From Melitaea cinxia (Eukaryota; Arthropoda; Insecta; Lepidoptera; Nymphalidae), in contig NC_059422.1 of the NCBI RefSeq assembly GCF_905220565.1, positions 570,501 through 634,500 of the forward strand: a DNA stretch of 64,000 bases, written 5' to 3'. The position numbers were made by a program, and so were the translations under genes. Each line of letters starts with the position of its first letter. Position 1 is the stretch's first letter. Below are positions 54,039-64,000 of the stretch, piece after piece. The notes below the pieces were generated by a model, which was not told the DNA's origin, ran no database searches, and saw only the letters and a list, made by a program, of their open reading frames with translations.

Positions 54039-54439
54039 AATACTGAATTATTTTCTAAAATACTCCATATACTATTTTGTCGTTATGTAAATATTTACAG
54101 CAGTATAATTGTTTGATCTCAAACAAAACAAAAAAAGTGTGTGTGTACTTATGTGCGCACGTAAGAAGTTATACTTCATTGGCTAGCTTCACGTTACTAA
54201 CTTCTTCTTCGTTGACTAGCTAACTTCAGGATGTCGGTTCTTTATGACAGTGTGCGCGCGCATTTTAAAAAATATACTCTCATTATTTTACCCTAATCCG
54301 CCAAAAGAAGTATAACTTCAAAGCCAACTTCAATGTACATCGACATATATGGCATCTATACAAATATATAAAATTGGAGTGTCTGTTTGTAATATTAAAA
54401 TACCCGCTTTTTACAAAATGCATATGGATGTATACACGG

Positions 54440-54685
54440 TACATATACCAAAATAACATTTTTTTACAATTTTTGTCTGTCTGTCTGTTTGTTCCGGCTA
54501 ATCTCTGAAACGGCTGGATCGATTTTGACGGGACTTTCAATGGCATATAGCTGATGTAGTAAGGAGTAAAATAGGCTAGTTTTATTTTAGAAAATATTTA
54601 TTTTATAACTCTGCGAACTGAATTATAACTTTTTTGTTAAATTTCATGCGAACGAAGTCACGGGTACAGCTAGTAATACATAAAA
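54440..54685 (+). repeat. Dispersed LINE-tail-like repeat
   Basis: It contains TAATCTCTGAAACGGCTGGA and ends CGAAGTCACGGGTACAGCTA, a pattern frequent at insect LINE 3' ends. Confidence 0.5.
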
Positions 54686-54779
54686 CTCAAAAACGCCTCG
54701 TCAGGTCTTGTTCAAATTTAAATGGAACTAGTCGACAAGCATAGACTCAGTACACTCAGTAAGAGTTATGAGGTAACAC

Positions 54780-54982
54780 ACATAAGGAAAATATACAGAC
54801 AGCGCCCTATGCAGAGCGTGCATGGAGGCAGAAGAAACGGCCTCACATATCCTGCTGGAATGCGGTAGTGTGGCGAACTACAGGGCACTACACCTCGGGA
54901 CACCGAGGTCGCTCCAGGAAGTCGTCGGCAACGTGAAGGATCTGCTAGGCTTCCTCAAGAAGCTAGGCTGGCACGAATAGTG
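54780..54982 (+). pseudogene. Non-LTR retrotransposon C-terminal fragment
   Basis: The reading DSALCRACMEAEETASHILL, ECGSVANYR and LLGFLKKLGWHE has the C-x2-C...H-x4-C pattern found after the reverse transcriptase/RNase H of many non-LTR elements. It ends at a stop near 54980. Confidence 0.7.
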
Positions 54983-55509
54983 TCCACAGCCAATCACGCA
55001 AAATAGGCGCATTAGGACATCGAGTTTCGGAAAACAGCCCGTGTTTATCAACATCAACATGGAAAAGATATTATCGAATTTAGAACCACCCCCTTTTTTA
55101 AAGTCAGATAAATCCAAACGTAATTAGTAAATAACCAAACCAAAAAACCTGCAAGCAACCTGCAACCTGTAAACCTGACATGAGTGACTGAGTGAAACCA
55201 CCACAAAGCTAAAATAATAAATTTTCATGATTCACTCGCTTCTTAATTCACCGAACACAATAAATGGAACACTGCTAAGTTAGTTACACTACAAAGTTTC
55301 GAATTGGATTTGTCCTAGTTCGGTGTCTGCGTCTGCAGAGATAAATTTCAAACATATGTTTTTATGGGTATAGTTGTGTCTCTATTCAAATCTTTAATGG
55401 TACAGATAGAGTACGCAGTAGTAAATATGTGTACAAGGTGTAACCTTAAGAGTTAGAGATTTGTAGATCAAATAAGTGATTAAAAAATAAAACCAAAAAT
55501 TGTTTAATA

Positions 55510-55740
55510 CAAGTTAATTTCAAAAGCACTTTTGAATCGTCATTTTACAATTATAATATGCTATTGACCCCCCTTAATCTCCCCCCTCTCCATTATAACT
55601 TAAAGGTATGAAAAATAGATATTGGCCAATTCTCAGACCTACCCGATATGTACACAAAATTTTATAAAAATCGGTCCTGGCGTTTCAGAGGAGTATGGTA
55701 ACTAATATTGTGACACGAGAATTTTATATATGATATATAT
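55510..55740 (+). repeat. Repeat G copy
   Basis: It contains TTAAAGGTATGAAAAATAG and a GTGACACGAGAATTTTATAT end. Confidence 0.55.
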
Positions 55741-56286
55741 ATTATTAGGGACGTCTTTAAAAATCATTAAAAGCTAATATGAAGCTATCACGGAATTGGA
55801 ATGTAGATTCTACAGAGAAGTATCGTCGGAATCTTGAAAATTGAATATGAAATACAGCGTCACTGAACGCACACATCTCCATCATTAATATAAGCTTGGA
55901 TCGAATAATACCGATAAAACAATAATACCAGAAATCAGCAAAAATTCTGAACCAATATATCTGAATTAGCCAAAGAAGCCACAAAAACTTTGATAAGCAC
56001 TCAAACCAATATTGTTTTCAGAGGTATCTTTAATTCCATCCAATCATCGATATCGTCTCGAGGCTCGGATAACTTTTCCAATTCGTATTAAAGGTTGATT
56101 ATTGCGGATATTTGTAATATAGTAGCTGCAGCCCAAATCTTCATATTTGTCTGTTCGGGTTTATTACATAGCGGGGGAAAAATGGCCTATAGCCTTTCTC
56201 GGTAAATGCAGTATCCAACATACAAAAGATTTTTTAAATTCCATTTAGTAGTTCCTGAACGTACCATATAACATTACTATAAAAAT

Positions 56287-56552
56287 TATCGCTTCAGCCT
56301 GTAATTCCCACTACTGGGCATAGGCCTCTTTCCCCATGTAGGAGAAGGATCAGAGCTTAATCCACCACGCTGCTCCAATGCGGGTTTATCAGGTGTACAT
56401 GATAACAACCGGGACCGACGGCTTAACGTGCTCACCGAGGCACGGTGGGGAGACGACCCACTAGGACTGCACAAACACCCAGACCGTGGCAAACATCTGT
56501 ATGGTTAATACAAATGTTTGTCATGTGCGGGGATCGAACCCGCAACCGCCAT
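56287..56552 (-). repeat. SINE A copy, truncated
   Basis: It reads CGCTTCAGCCTGTAATTCCC to GGGGATCGAACCCGCAACCG. The tRNA head beyond the B box is lost. Confidence 0.8.
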
Positions 56553-57261
56553 AAAAATTATATGTTACAAAAATATATTAATAACATTGTGGGTTTGGTA
56601 GCGCTAAGTTACATGCAAGATGTGATTTTACAAGCTGATCCGGCGAACATTGTCTTGCCGCTAAGTGCTATTAAAAATAGGGGTTAGTGGTAGAAGGGTG
56701 AAAAATTAGGGTTGTATGTATTTTTTTATGTCAAAAAGACTCACGAATCGAACCAAGTAATATTTTAGTATTACATAGGTAGTTCTGAAGATAAGCTCAA
56801 CATTTTCACCGTTTTGGTAATATTAGATACAATTTATCGAAATATTCAGCACAATTGTGCTGCATTTTCAAACGCACTCGACTTGCGGTGAGCCAATTAT
56901 AGTATTTCGCTCATTGAACAGAATATTAATATCAAAATATTAAATTAGCAAGGCAAATTAAACACATATAAATCATATCATCAAATAATTCAATTTCTTC
57001 ACACATGATTTATCAAAATGACTATCTATTATACTGCTATGATGGCAAACAGGCCTGCCACATACAAGGTCTGCCTGGTGGTAGGCGATTATGGCTGTGG
57101 CAACTGCAAAACCAGGAGCATCTCAAGCGTGTTCTACAATCCCAAAACCTAAACACACCCCTGTTGAAGAACCACATACTACAGTACAGAGAGAATATAT
57201 GAGCCGGGAGCTCAATTCATAACCAGAATATTCCTTCTTAATCGCATTATACTTCTTTTTT

Positions 57262-57545
57262 TTAATATAACTAGGTCGGCAAACAAGCATACGGCTCACT
57301 TGATGGTAAGCGATTACTAAGCTTTATAGACGCCTGCAACACCAGAAGCATAACAAGCGCGTTGCCGACCCAATCCCCAATCTCCCCCAGGAGCTCTGGT
57401 CACCTTACTCACCAACAGGAACACAACACTGCTTACAAGCAGTATTATTTAGCTATGATCTTCTTTAAGGTCCGAGGTACTACCCCAGACAGGCTGCTCC
57501 ATATTTTGAGGGGAAAATTTCCTGCTGTGCCTTACCAAATATAAA
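57262..57545 (-). repeat. Repeat C copy
   Basis: It starts ATAACTAGGTCGGCAAACAA and includes the CCTGCAACACCAGAAGCAT segment. Confidence 0.8.
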
Positions 57546-57549
57546 AAAA

Positions 57550-59165
57550 GTAGGTACGTACGTGACTCTTCAAGATCTAAAGCGTGACGTCCTACTGATA
57601 GCAAGCTATGATAGAAGATAAGCCTTTAGTGTTATATTTCTTGATTACTTTTATTTTCTTGTGTAATAAGTTAATATGTACAATGTACGTAAATATATTT
57701 CGGAAAACGATCCACATTATTATAAATAAGTTGTTAAATACGCTTAAGGAGTCAAAGGCAAAGAAATAAGATACTTTGTCTGCTTGTAATATTCCGAGAG
57801 ATAAAGAAAATTCTTCGTACAAAAAACACGCAAATTGTTGTATGCCTTTTCCTCGTAAATTTAAAAAATCCTCCCCACAATGTAATCATAAATAAATCTC
57901 ATCAAAAAATAGAACAAAAATAAAGCTCTTTTCAAAGACCCCACAAAGCACCGCCTCCAACTTTCAACTGAAGTGTTCCTTAACGACTTAAACGTAAAAC
58001 ATCCTTTATAATTAAACTAAAAACCCTTCAACTTCGCACAAAACGTGTTTGCCGTCTGCAAAATAAAATTCAGACAAATATAACCCATAATACTCGGAAA
58101 TAAGGACGAAGTAGATTTGACCGAATATCTTCTAAAATTTGGTCGATTCAGACGATAAGGTTCTGAATACCGTTTGATTGGACCAACAATAGTGTATGGA
58201 ATAGTTTCGAACTAGAAATTGTTTCACAGAAAAATGTCCCTTACGTTATTTATTTAAATCCTAAAATCCTTTGCACGTTTTTAGGTCAAAGGTATTGCGT
58301 TCGCACGGCCGATCGGATCACAATTCGCGTATTCCAATATGGCGATACAATGGCGTAGTTTTTGATACGTATATTCTGCAAATCGTTTAATAATATATCA
58401 GTGTATTATCTCTTTATTTAGATATTTGAATGGATCGAAATGGTTTTGAATTGTTGGCTATTAATAGATTGTTCCTATTTATACTCCTGATTCATATACG
58501 GATCTAGGGAAATTTTTAACTGGAGTAATCGATGAAAATAGAGGAGTTTTTAGTTTACCTTTTGTTACTTTTAAATATATATACTTTATTGCACTCAAAA
58601 ATACATATAGAACACATACAATACATATAACATAATAGTAATACATATAAAATAATAGTAAGGTTTATGGCAAAGGTGGACTTATCTCTGAAAGAGACGT
58701 GTTTCTTTCACATAGCGAGGCAAACAGTGCAAGAAGTATTTATTAAGAAGAAAAATAAAAAACACAAAAAAATAATAAATAAAGGATAATTATTATATAA
58801 GATATTATTATTATTATTATTATTAAAAATATATTTATTATTAAATAATAATAAAATCAAACTGCAATATGTGTACGTAAACTTTTGCATTGTTAAATAG
58901 TATTGGGAAATGTTGGACATTTTTGTCATTGTATGCAGTATTTGATATTGAGATTTTACAGTTTCTCAATCTCCAATGGGATTAATTAACAAGTTGTATA
59001 ATAAAATATAAAATCATTTAACCAGTGAATAAATATCTATTATTATACATTATCTTTGAAAGTATTCAGGACATTTTAAAAGCATAACTTTAATTTTTGT
59101 CAAGTCCCCTCGTGAGCTCCACTTGAAGTTGGCTGTAGCTTTTAAATTTAATAAATTGTTTGTAA
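57550..59165. other. AT-rich region, nothing coding recognised
   Basis: Upstream side of fra exon 1. It includes a LINE-tail-like piece near 58580-58700 and an (ATT)n run at 58805-58860. The missing first fra exon was not identified here. Confidence 0.45.
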
Positions 59166-59173
59166 ATAGTTAA

Positions 59174-60381
59174 GAGCCATTTCACAAAAATCGGTAACAA
59201 TCCGCGAAATTGTAATATTTTGACGTCGTTAATCTCAGTGTTGGATGCAATAATGTAATTTATATTCTTGAAATATAATAGAGCAACCTTTGTTGTAGTC
59301 CATAGTCAGATCAGAATTTTGATTTATATTATGTGTATAAAATTATTAACCTTTTCATCAGCCTCCTCCCTGGGTAAACGGTCGCAATGTATACTTTGAA
59401 GTCCTACTTTTCAATAACCTCTACGTTGAAACCATTTTAAAAAAATATCATAATATGTGGAATATAATTTTGTTGTCCACTATCATAGATTTTTATTCCA
59501 TTTGTATCTCTATTAAACGATAAAAAAAATTTAAAGTTACGAATATTTTCCAAATAAGTACAATTTTAAAAGCGATATTTCTCTTAGAAAACTAAGAAAT
59601 TTTAACAAACGATCTTCATCAAAGTAAACTTACATCATTAAGGAATACAAAAAAAAATAATTAAAAGATGTAATTATTTTTAATACATTTTATATTAAAT
59701 AGTAAAAAGATAGTATATATTGCCACACATCAAGCCCGGTAAATCAGTCGAGCGCTAGCGCTCTTAGAGGTAAGGTCCACGCCAAATTCTGCGCAACCGT
59801 CTCTTTCGCTCACACGCGCCAAGCGCCTGTTGTTATAGCGGATAAAACGCATTTGATACTTTCATAATAAAATATAAATAAAATAAACATATTACGAAAA
59901 TGACTGTAAAATAATATAATGATAATTTCTGTAAACAAATGTATAATTTAATTTTCTTTTCTCACACTATCAATACAAATAGGCATTTCAATCTGTTTGT
60001 CTTGTTATTTGTTAATTAATATGTTTGTCGGTGTCGATGTCATTAAATGCTTTTTTATTCATATCATAAATATTAGATTCATTCGTAAACTGAAAAAACT
60101 AAATCAATTTAAAAAAATTGTTTCATAAAATTGATTTTTTTAATTTTATTTTAAATTTATTGACTGTTGTTATATAACATACTTGAAATTTTTAACAAAT
60201 TAATTATGTAAAAAACATTTTATACCATAGTTATAATTTTTATTATACATCAGAAAATGATCACGATGGTCTTTTGGTTGTCACACTATACGTACTAGCA
60301 CAAAGATCGCGCGGCTCGTACGACTCGCGCGATGCGACCAAATTTACCTAAACTTGCAGAGCGTAAATTGTGAAATGGCTC
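59174..60381. mobile_element. TTAA-flanked non-autonomous DNA element, copy 2 (1,208 bp)
   Basis: It has the same GAGCCATTTCACAA inverted ends and TTAA borders (59170-59173 and 60382-60385) as 29626-30834. Only scattered base changes and single-base length differences are visible. Confidence 0.87.
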
Positions 60382-60630
60382 TTAATTTCAAGTTATTACA
60401 GTTGTATCTAGAACATAATAGGCCAAACTACGCAATTATATTTCATGTCTGTTTGCCTCATAATGATTACAGCAGATGTCTCAAACAGATCTACGATCTT
60501 ATGTATATGTATAAGTGATAATATCAAACACAGGAAACTAAAAAAAATTTCGACCAAGTCGACCTTGAGCATAGCGTCTGCAACTTAGTTGAAATTTTTG
60601 TTGGTGAGTTTTAAGTAATCACCACGTGTA

Positions 60631-60955
60631 CTGTGTGGCTACGGCAATAAATAATTTAGCCACCCCCTCTCTTCCTGTGGGTGTCGTAAGAGGCGTCTAA
60701 GGGATAACAAGGTTCCACAACCACCTTGGAACTTAAGAAGCCGACCGATGGCGGGATAACCATCCAACTGCTGGCTTTGAAATACACAGGTCGAAGACGG
60801 GCAGCAGCGTCTTCGGTGCGACAAAGCCAGTACTGCGGCCACCAACCCGCCTGCCCAGCGTGGTGACTATGGGCAAAACACATGAGCTCACGTTATTTTT
60901 GGCGTAAACTTGTGGAGGCCTATGTCCAGCAGTGTACTGTATAGGCTGTAATGAT
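60631..60955 (-). repeat. Repeat B copy
   Basis: Full-length inverted copy, CTGTGTGGCTACGG to TGTATAGGCTGTAATGATGA. Confidence 0.85.
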
Positions 60956-61189
60956 GAATGATGAAGTAAGCACCGCGTAAATATTTATTAAAAAAAAAAA
61001 TTATTACAGCTGAAGTTTATGATTCGGTGCGGGATTACATAAATGATAAAGATATGTGGATGAAGAATTTTAGAGTGGATTTAGAACAATTAACTTTACT
61101 AGTGGTCGCCCGGTGATCAAAAATCATATCGCCGACCATAATTAGTTTAAATTATAAGTTTGAACCTGGCCATTTTTTGAAAAGGCCAG

Positions 61190-61330
61190 ATCAAGAGTAC
61201 CCTAAACCGAAGAGCATGTATGAAGGGAATAATGAAAGTGGATGAAGCGAAAGAAGTGTGTAAGGATCGTAGCAAGTGGAAATAAATGGTCTCTGCCTAC
61301 CCCTACGGGAAAGAGGCGTGATTATATGTA
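61190..61330 (+). repeat. Probable LINE-derived repeat
   Basis: It contains GTCTCTGCCTACCCCTACGG and AAGAGGCGTGATTATATGTA, a pattern I associate with insect non-LTR 3' ends. Family uncertain. Confidence 0.35.
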
Positions 61331-61762
61331 TGTATAAGTTTGAACATTAATAAGGTTCTGTTGTCAAAGACTTCTGCAATAATAAACAAAAGAGTATATA
61401 GGCGTGTGTGTGTCAAATGTCAAGGTAGTGTGTGTATCGTTTTTATTAAATTGATTTGTGCGAAATTTCATACCCCTCCGTTCGCGCAATCTTCGTAAAA
61501 AGGGTTACGAATTTTGTGCTTCACGTATTAATAATATAGAAGAAAAATAATAATGTGATTTATTATGAAGAAAGAAAAGAATTTCATTAATGGATGCAGA
61601 CGAATCTACACCAGGTACGCTACAAATGAGTATGGAATCAATGCGGTTGTGTGCAGCAACCAGGGTTGCCAGTCCTTAAAAGCAGGAACCAAGATTTTAA
61701 GGGTCAAATATTTTTTATTGTACTGTATTTAATTATTAACTTATAAACATTTTGAATATGCT

Positions 61763-62045
61763 GGAGCGGTCAATTTTTGATATGATATTCAAAATGTTTA
61801 GAATTCCTAATGTATGGGTACACAAAAATAAAATCGTACATATTAACTTATACTTAAAATCCTTTCCTTATTTTACGGTAACTTACAACAAATCCTCTTA
61901 TCCTCGAGAAATCGCGGGAAACCTTCGAAAATCGTAGTGTCGACTAGTGCGTTTGTTAATTTTTTTCGTCTACTTACGTTGTATTACCTGTCGATGTAAT
62001 TGAAGTCGGTTTTTTTATTCGTTTGCAAGCTAACACAATTATTTC
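61763..62045 (+). repeat. Fragments of the 53815-type and foldback F elements
   Basis: 61763-61802 matches one arm of the element at 53815. 61865-62045 matches foldback F (GATGTAATTGAAGTCGGTTT). Confidence 0.6.
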
Positions 62046-62328
62046 ATATTATTTTCCAGGCAACTCACGCTTTACCAATAAATTAAATATACCAAAATGT
62101 GTTTGCACAATGTGTTAGCTAATATTTTTCTAGAACATTTTCCTTTGTACGTATGGTTTCAGATTCCTCTCAACCGTCACATTTGAAAAAACAAACTCCT
62201 TTACGAGTTCTTTATCGTCGTCTTTAACGTACGGCTCGATGAGTTGTTTTAATAACTAGCTCTTACCCGCAATTTTGTCTGCTTTGTTTATTAATTTAAC
62301 TACTGAGACATTTTTTTTTTTAATCACT

Positions 62329-62650
62329 TCAGCCTATTGCAGTCCACAACTGGACGTAGGTCTCCACAAATTCGCGCCAAAAATAGCGTGGACTCATGTG
62401 TTTTGCCCATAGTCACCACGCTGGGCAGGCGGGTTGGTGACCGCAGGACTGGCTTTGTCGCACCGAAGACACTGCTGCCCGTCTTCGGTCTGTGTATTTT
62501 AAAGCCAGCAGTTGGATGGTTATCCCGCCATTTGTTGGCTTTTTAATTTCCAAGGTGGTTGTGAAACTGTGTTATCCCTTAGTCGCCTCTTACGACACCC
62601 ACGGGAAGAGAGGGGGTGGCTAAATTCTTTCGTGCCGTAGCCACACAGCA
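62329..62650 (+). repeat. Repeat B copy
   Basis: Full-length copy, TTCAGCCTATTGCAGTCCAC to CCGTAGCCACACAG. Confidence 0.85.
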
Positions 62651-62654
62651 CCCT

Positions 62655-62915
62655 ATAACTTAGGGGAATGAAAAATAGATGTTAGCCGATTCTCAGACCT
62701 ACCCGATATGCACATAAAATTTCATAATATTTAATTAAATCTCTTAACCCCGCCCCCCTTATAGCTTATGGGTATGAAAAATAGATGTTGTTCGATTCTC
62801 AGATCTACCCAACATTCACACAAAATTTCATGAGAATCGGTCAAGCCGTTTCGGAGGAGTTTAACTACAAACACCGCGACACGAGAATTTTATATATTAG
62901 ATAATAAAGCGAAAG
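62655..62915 (+). repeat. Repeat G copies
   Basis: Two overlapping partial copies follow each other, both with GGTATGAAAAATAGATGTT-like text, ending GACACGAGAATTTTATAT. Confidence 0.55.
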
Positions 62916-63275
62916 AGTTTGTTTATCGCGCTAATATCAGAAACTCTCAGGGGGTTCGAATTGCAAATTTCTGTTTATGTTGGATAGCACATTTACCTTT
63001 TTGGCTATTTTTTCGCTTCAAATGAACGTCTGTGAAACCACAGGGTTTAATTTTTATAAGCATAATATCCCTTGTATAGCAGCCCTATTTTCGATCTATG
63101 TATTACATATGTACGTACTAACCGCATTGTTCGGTTTACGCATGATTGCACCCAGTAATGTTCCAGCGTTACGACCAGATATATTTATAGATACCCTACA
63201 AATCACTTGCAATTTGTATGTATTAAAAATTAAATTACAAATGAAATGTCTGGTATTTTTTTATTATATTCATTT

Positions 63276-63500
63276 AAGCCATCTCTTGCCGTGGGTGTCG
63301 TAAGAGGCGCCTAAGGGATAACACAGTACTACTACCACCTTGGAACTTTAAAAGCCTACCGATGGCGGTATAGCCATCCAACTGCTGCCTTTCAAATACA
63401 CAGGCCAAAAACGGGTAGCTGCGTCTTCGAAAGCCAGCCCTGCGGTCACCAACCTGCCTGCCCAGCGAAGCCTATGTGCAACAGTGGACTACGCTGTGCT
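63276..63500 (-). repeat. Repeat B copy, decayed
   Basis: It starts CTTGCCGTGGGTGTCGTAAG and contains CCGATGGCGGTATAGCCATC. It has several deletions. Confidence 0.75.
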
Positions 63501-63504
63501 GAAG

Positions 63505-64000
63505 TGTAATCTAATTTTAAAAAAAAAAATAATATTCGTCTGTCTGAAATTTCTTAGGGTCAAAATGTCGCCATATTACGACACATACAATTCAAGCTAT
63601 GACCATAAATATCTCACCGGTCCAATTGTAAATTACAATTCCATTTTAAATTCCACAATAGCTATACAAATAAAATCAAAAATTAAATCAGACAACTGTA
63701 ATGAACATAAATAACTTTTAAACGAACTGTCCATACGACCCGCATGCGCGTGCGTCCGATAAATCCTAACAAATAACCGAAGGCCGAAGGGAAGCTCGGA
63801 CACGACAGTACAGCATATTATTAATAATCAAATTAATCAATTATAGACCTAATGTCACAGTGAGTAGATTGAAATTTGAATGCATTTAGGTCAGCAGATG
63901 CACGGACAATGAGATCAGGTATTTTTTTAATCCTGTCAAAATGTTTATCTATTTTGTTATCTGTGATATCATTTTGGACCTTTGAGTAATGATTTGTGCC
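63505..64000. other. AT-rich end of window, nothing recognised
   Basis: No coding exon or named repeat is seen in the last 500 bp. Confidence 0.5.

Overview
This is a eukaryotic genomic window, almost certainly from an insect and most likely a moth or butterfly. It has AT-rich introns and intergenic DNA, about 30 small GT-AG exons, many tRNA-derived short retroposons, a Ty3/gypsy LTR retrotransposon, R1-like and other non-LTR relics and several inverted-repeat elements. The lepidopteran assignment is inferred from the repeat types and was not tested.

One host gene fills the window on the minus strand. It is the netrin receptor Frazzled/DCC/Neogenin (fra), read from about 53.7 kb down to a stop codon at 903. 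I place 30 exons by splice sites, codon phase and family resemblance. All phases join without conflict, giving 1,509 codons plus stop. Protein order is four Ig domains (exons 1-9), an acidic linker, six fibronectin type III domains (exons 10-21), a transmembrane helix (exon 22) and a cytoplasmic tail (exons 23-30) with the KPPDLWIHH segment and the C-terminal P3 helix. The exon with the start codon and signal peptide was not found. Numbering starts at the first visible exon.

The most striking structures are two tandem arrays inside this gene. Each amplifies the 3' end of an exon together with its splice donor. Array 1 (10,227-18,387) holds 117 copies of a 67- or 74-bp unit from the end of the transmembrane exon. 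Array 2 (39,862-42,531) holds 21 copies of a 122- or 137-bp unit from the Ig4 exon and includes a duplicated 1,006-bp higher-order block. Array 1 lacks stop codons in all six frames, so it yields six overlapping giant false ORFs.

The introns hold most of the mobile DNA. There is a recent Ty3/gypsy element (22,987-27,853, identical LTRs, 5-bp target duplication), a broken RNA-virus helicase-like insertion (about 4.0-6.06 kb), an R1-type gag relic (42.6-43.8 kb), two nearly identical 1.2-kb TTAA-flanked elements, a 0.5-kb palindromic element, a 1.0-kb foldback element and copies of at least five short interspersed families. Several insertions end within about 10-35 bp of exon edges. From 53.7 to 64 kb I see only repeats and AT-rich DNA; this is probably the first intron of fra or its upstream flank.
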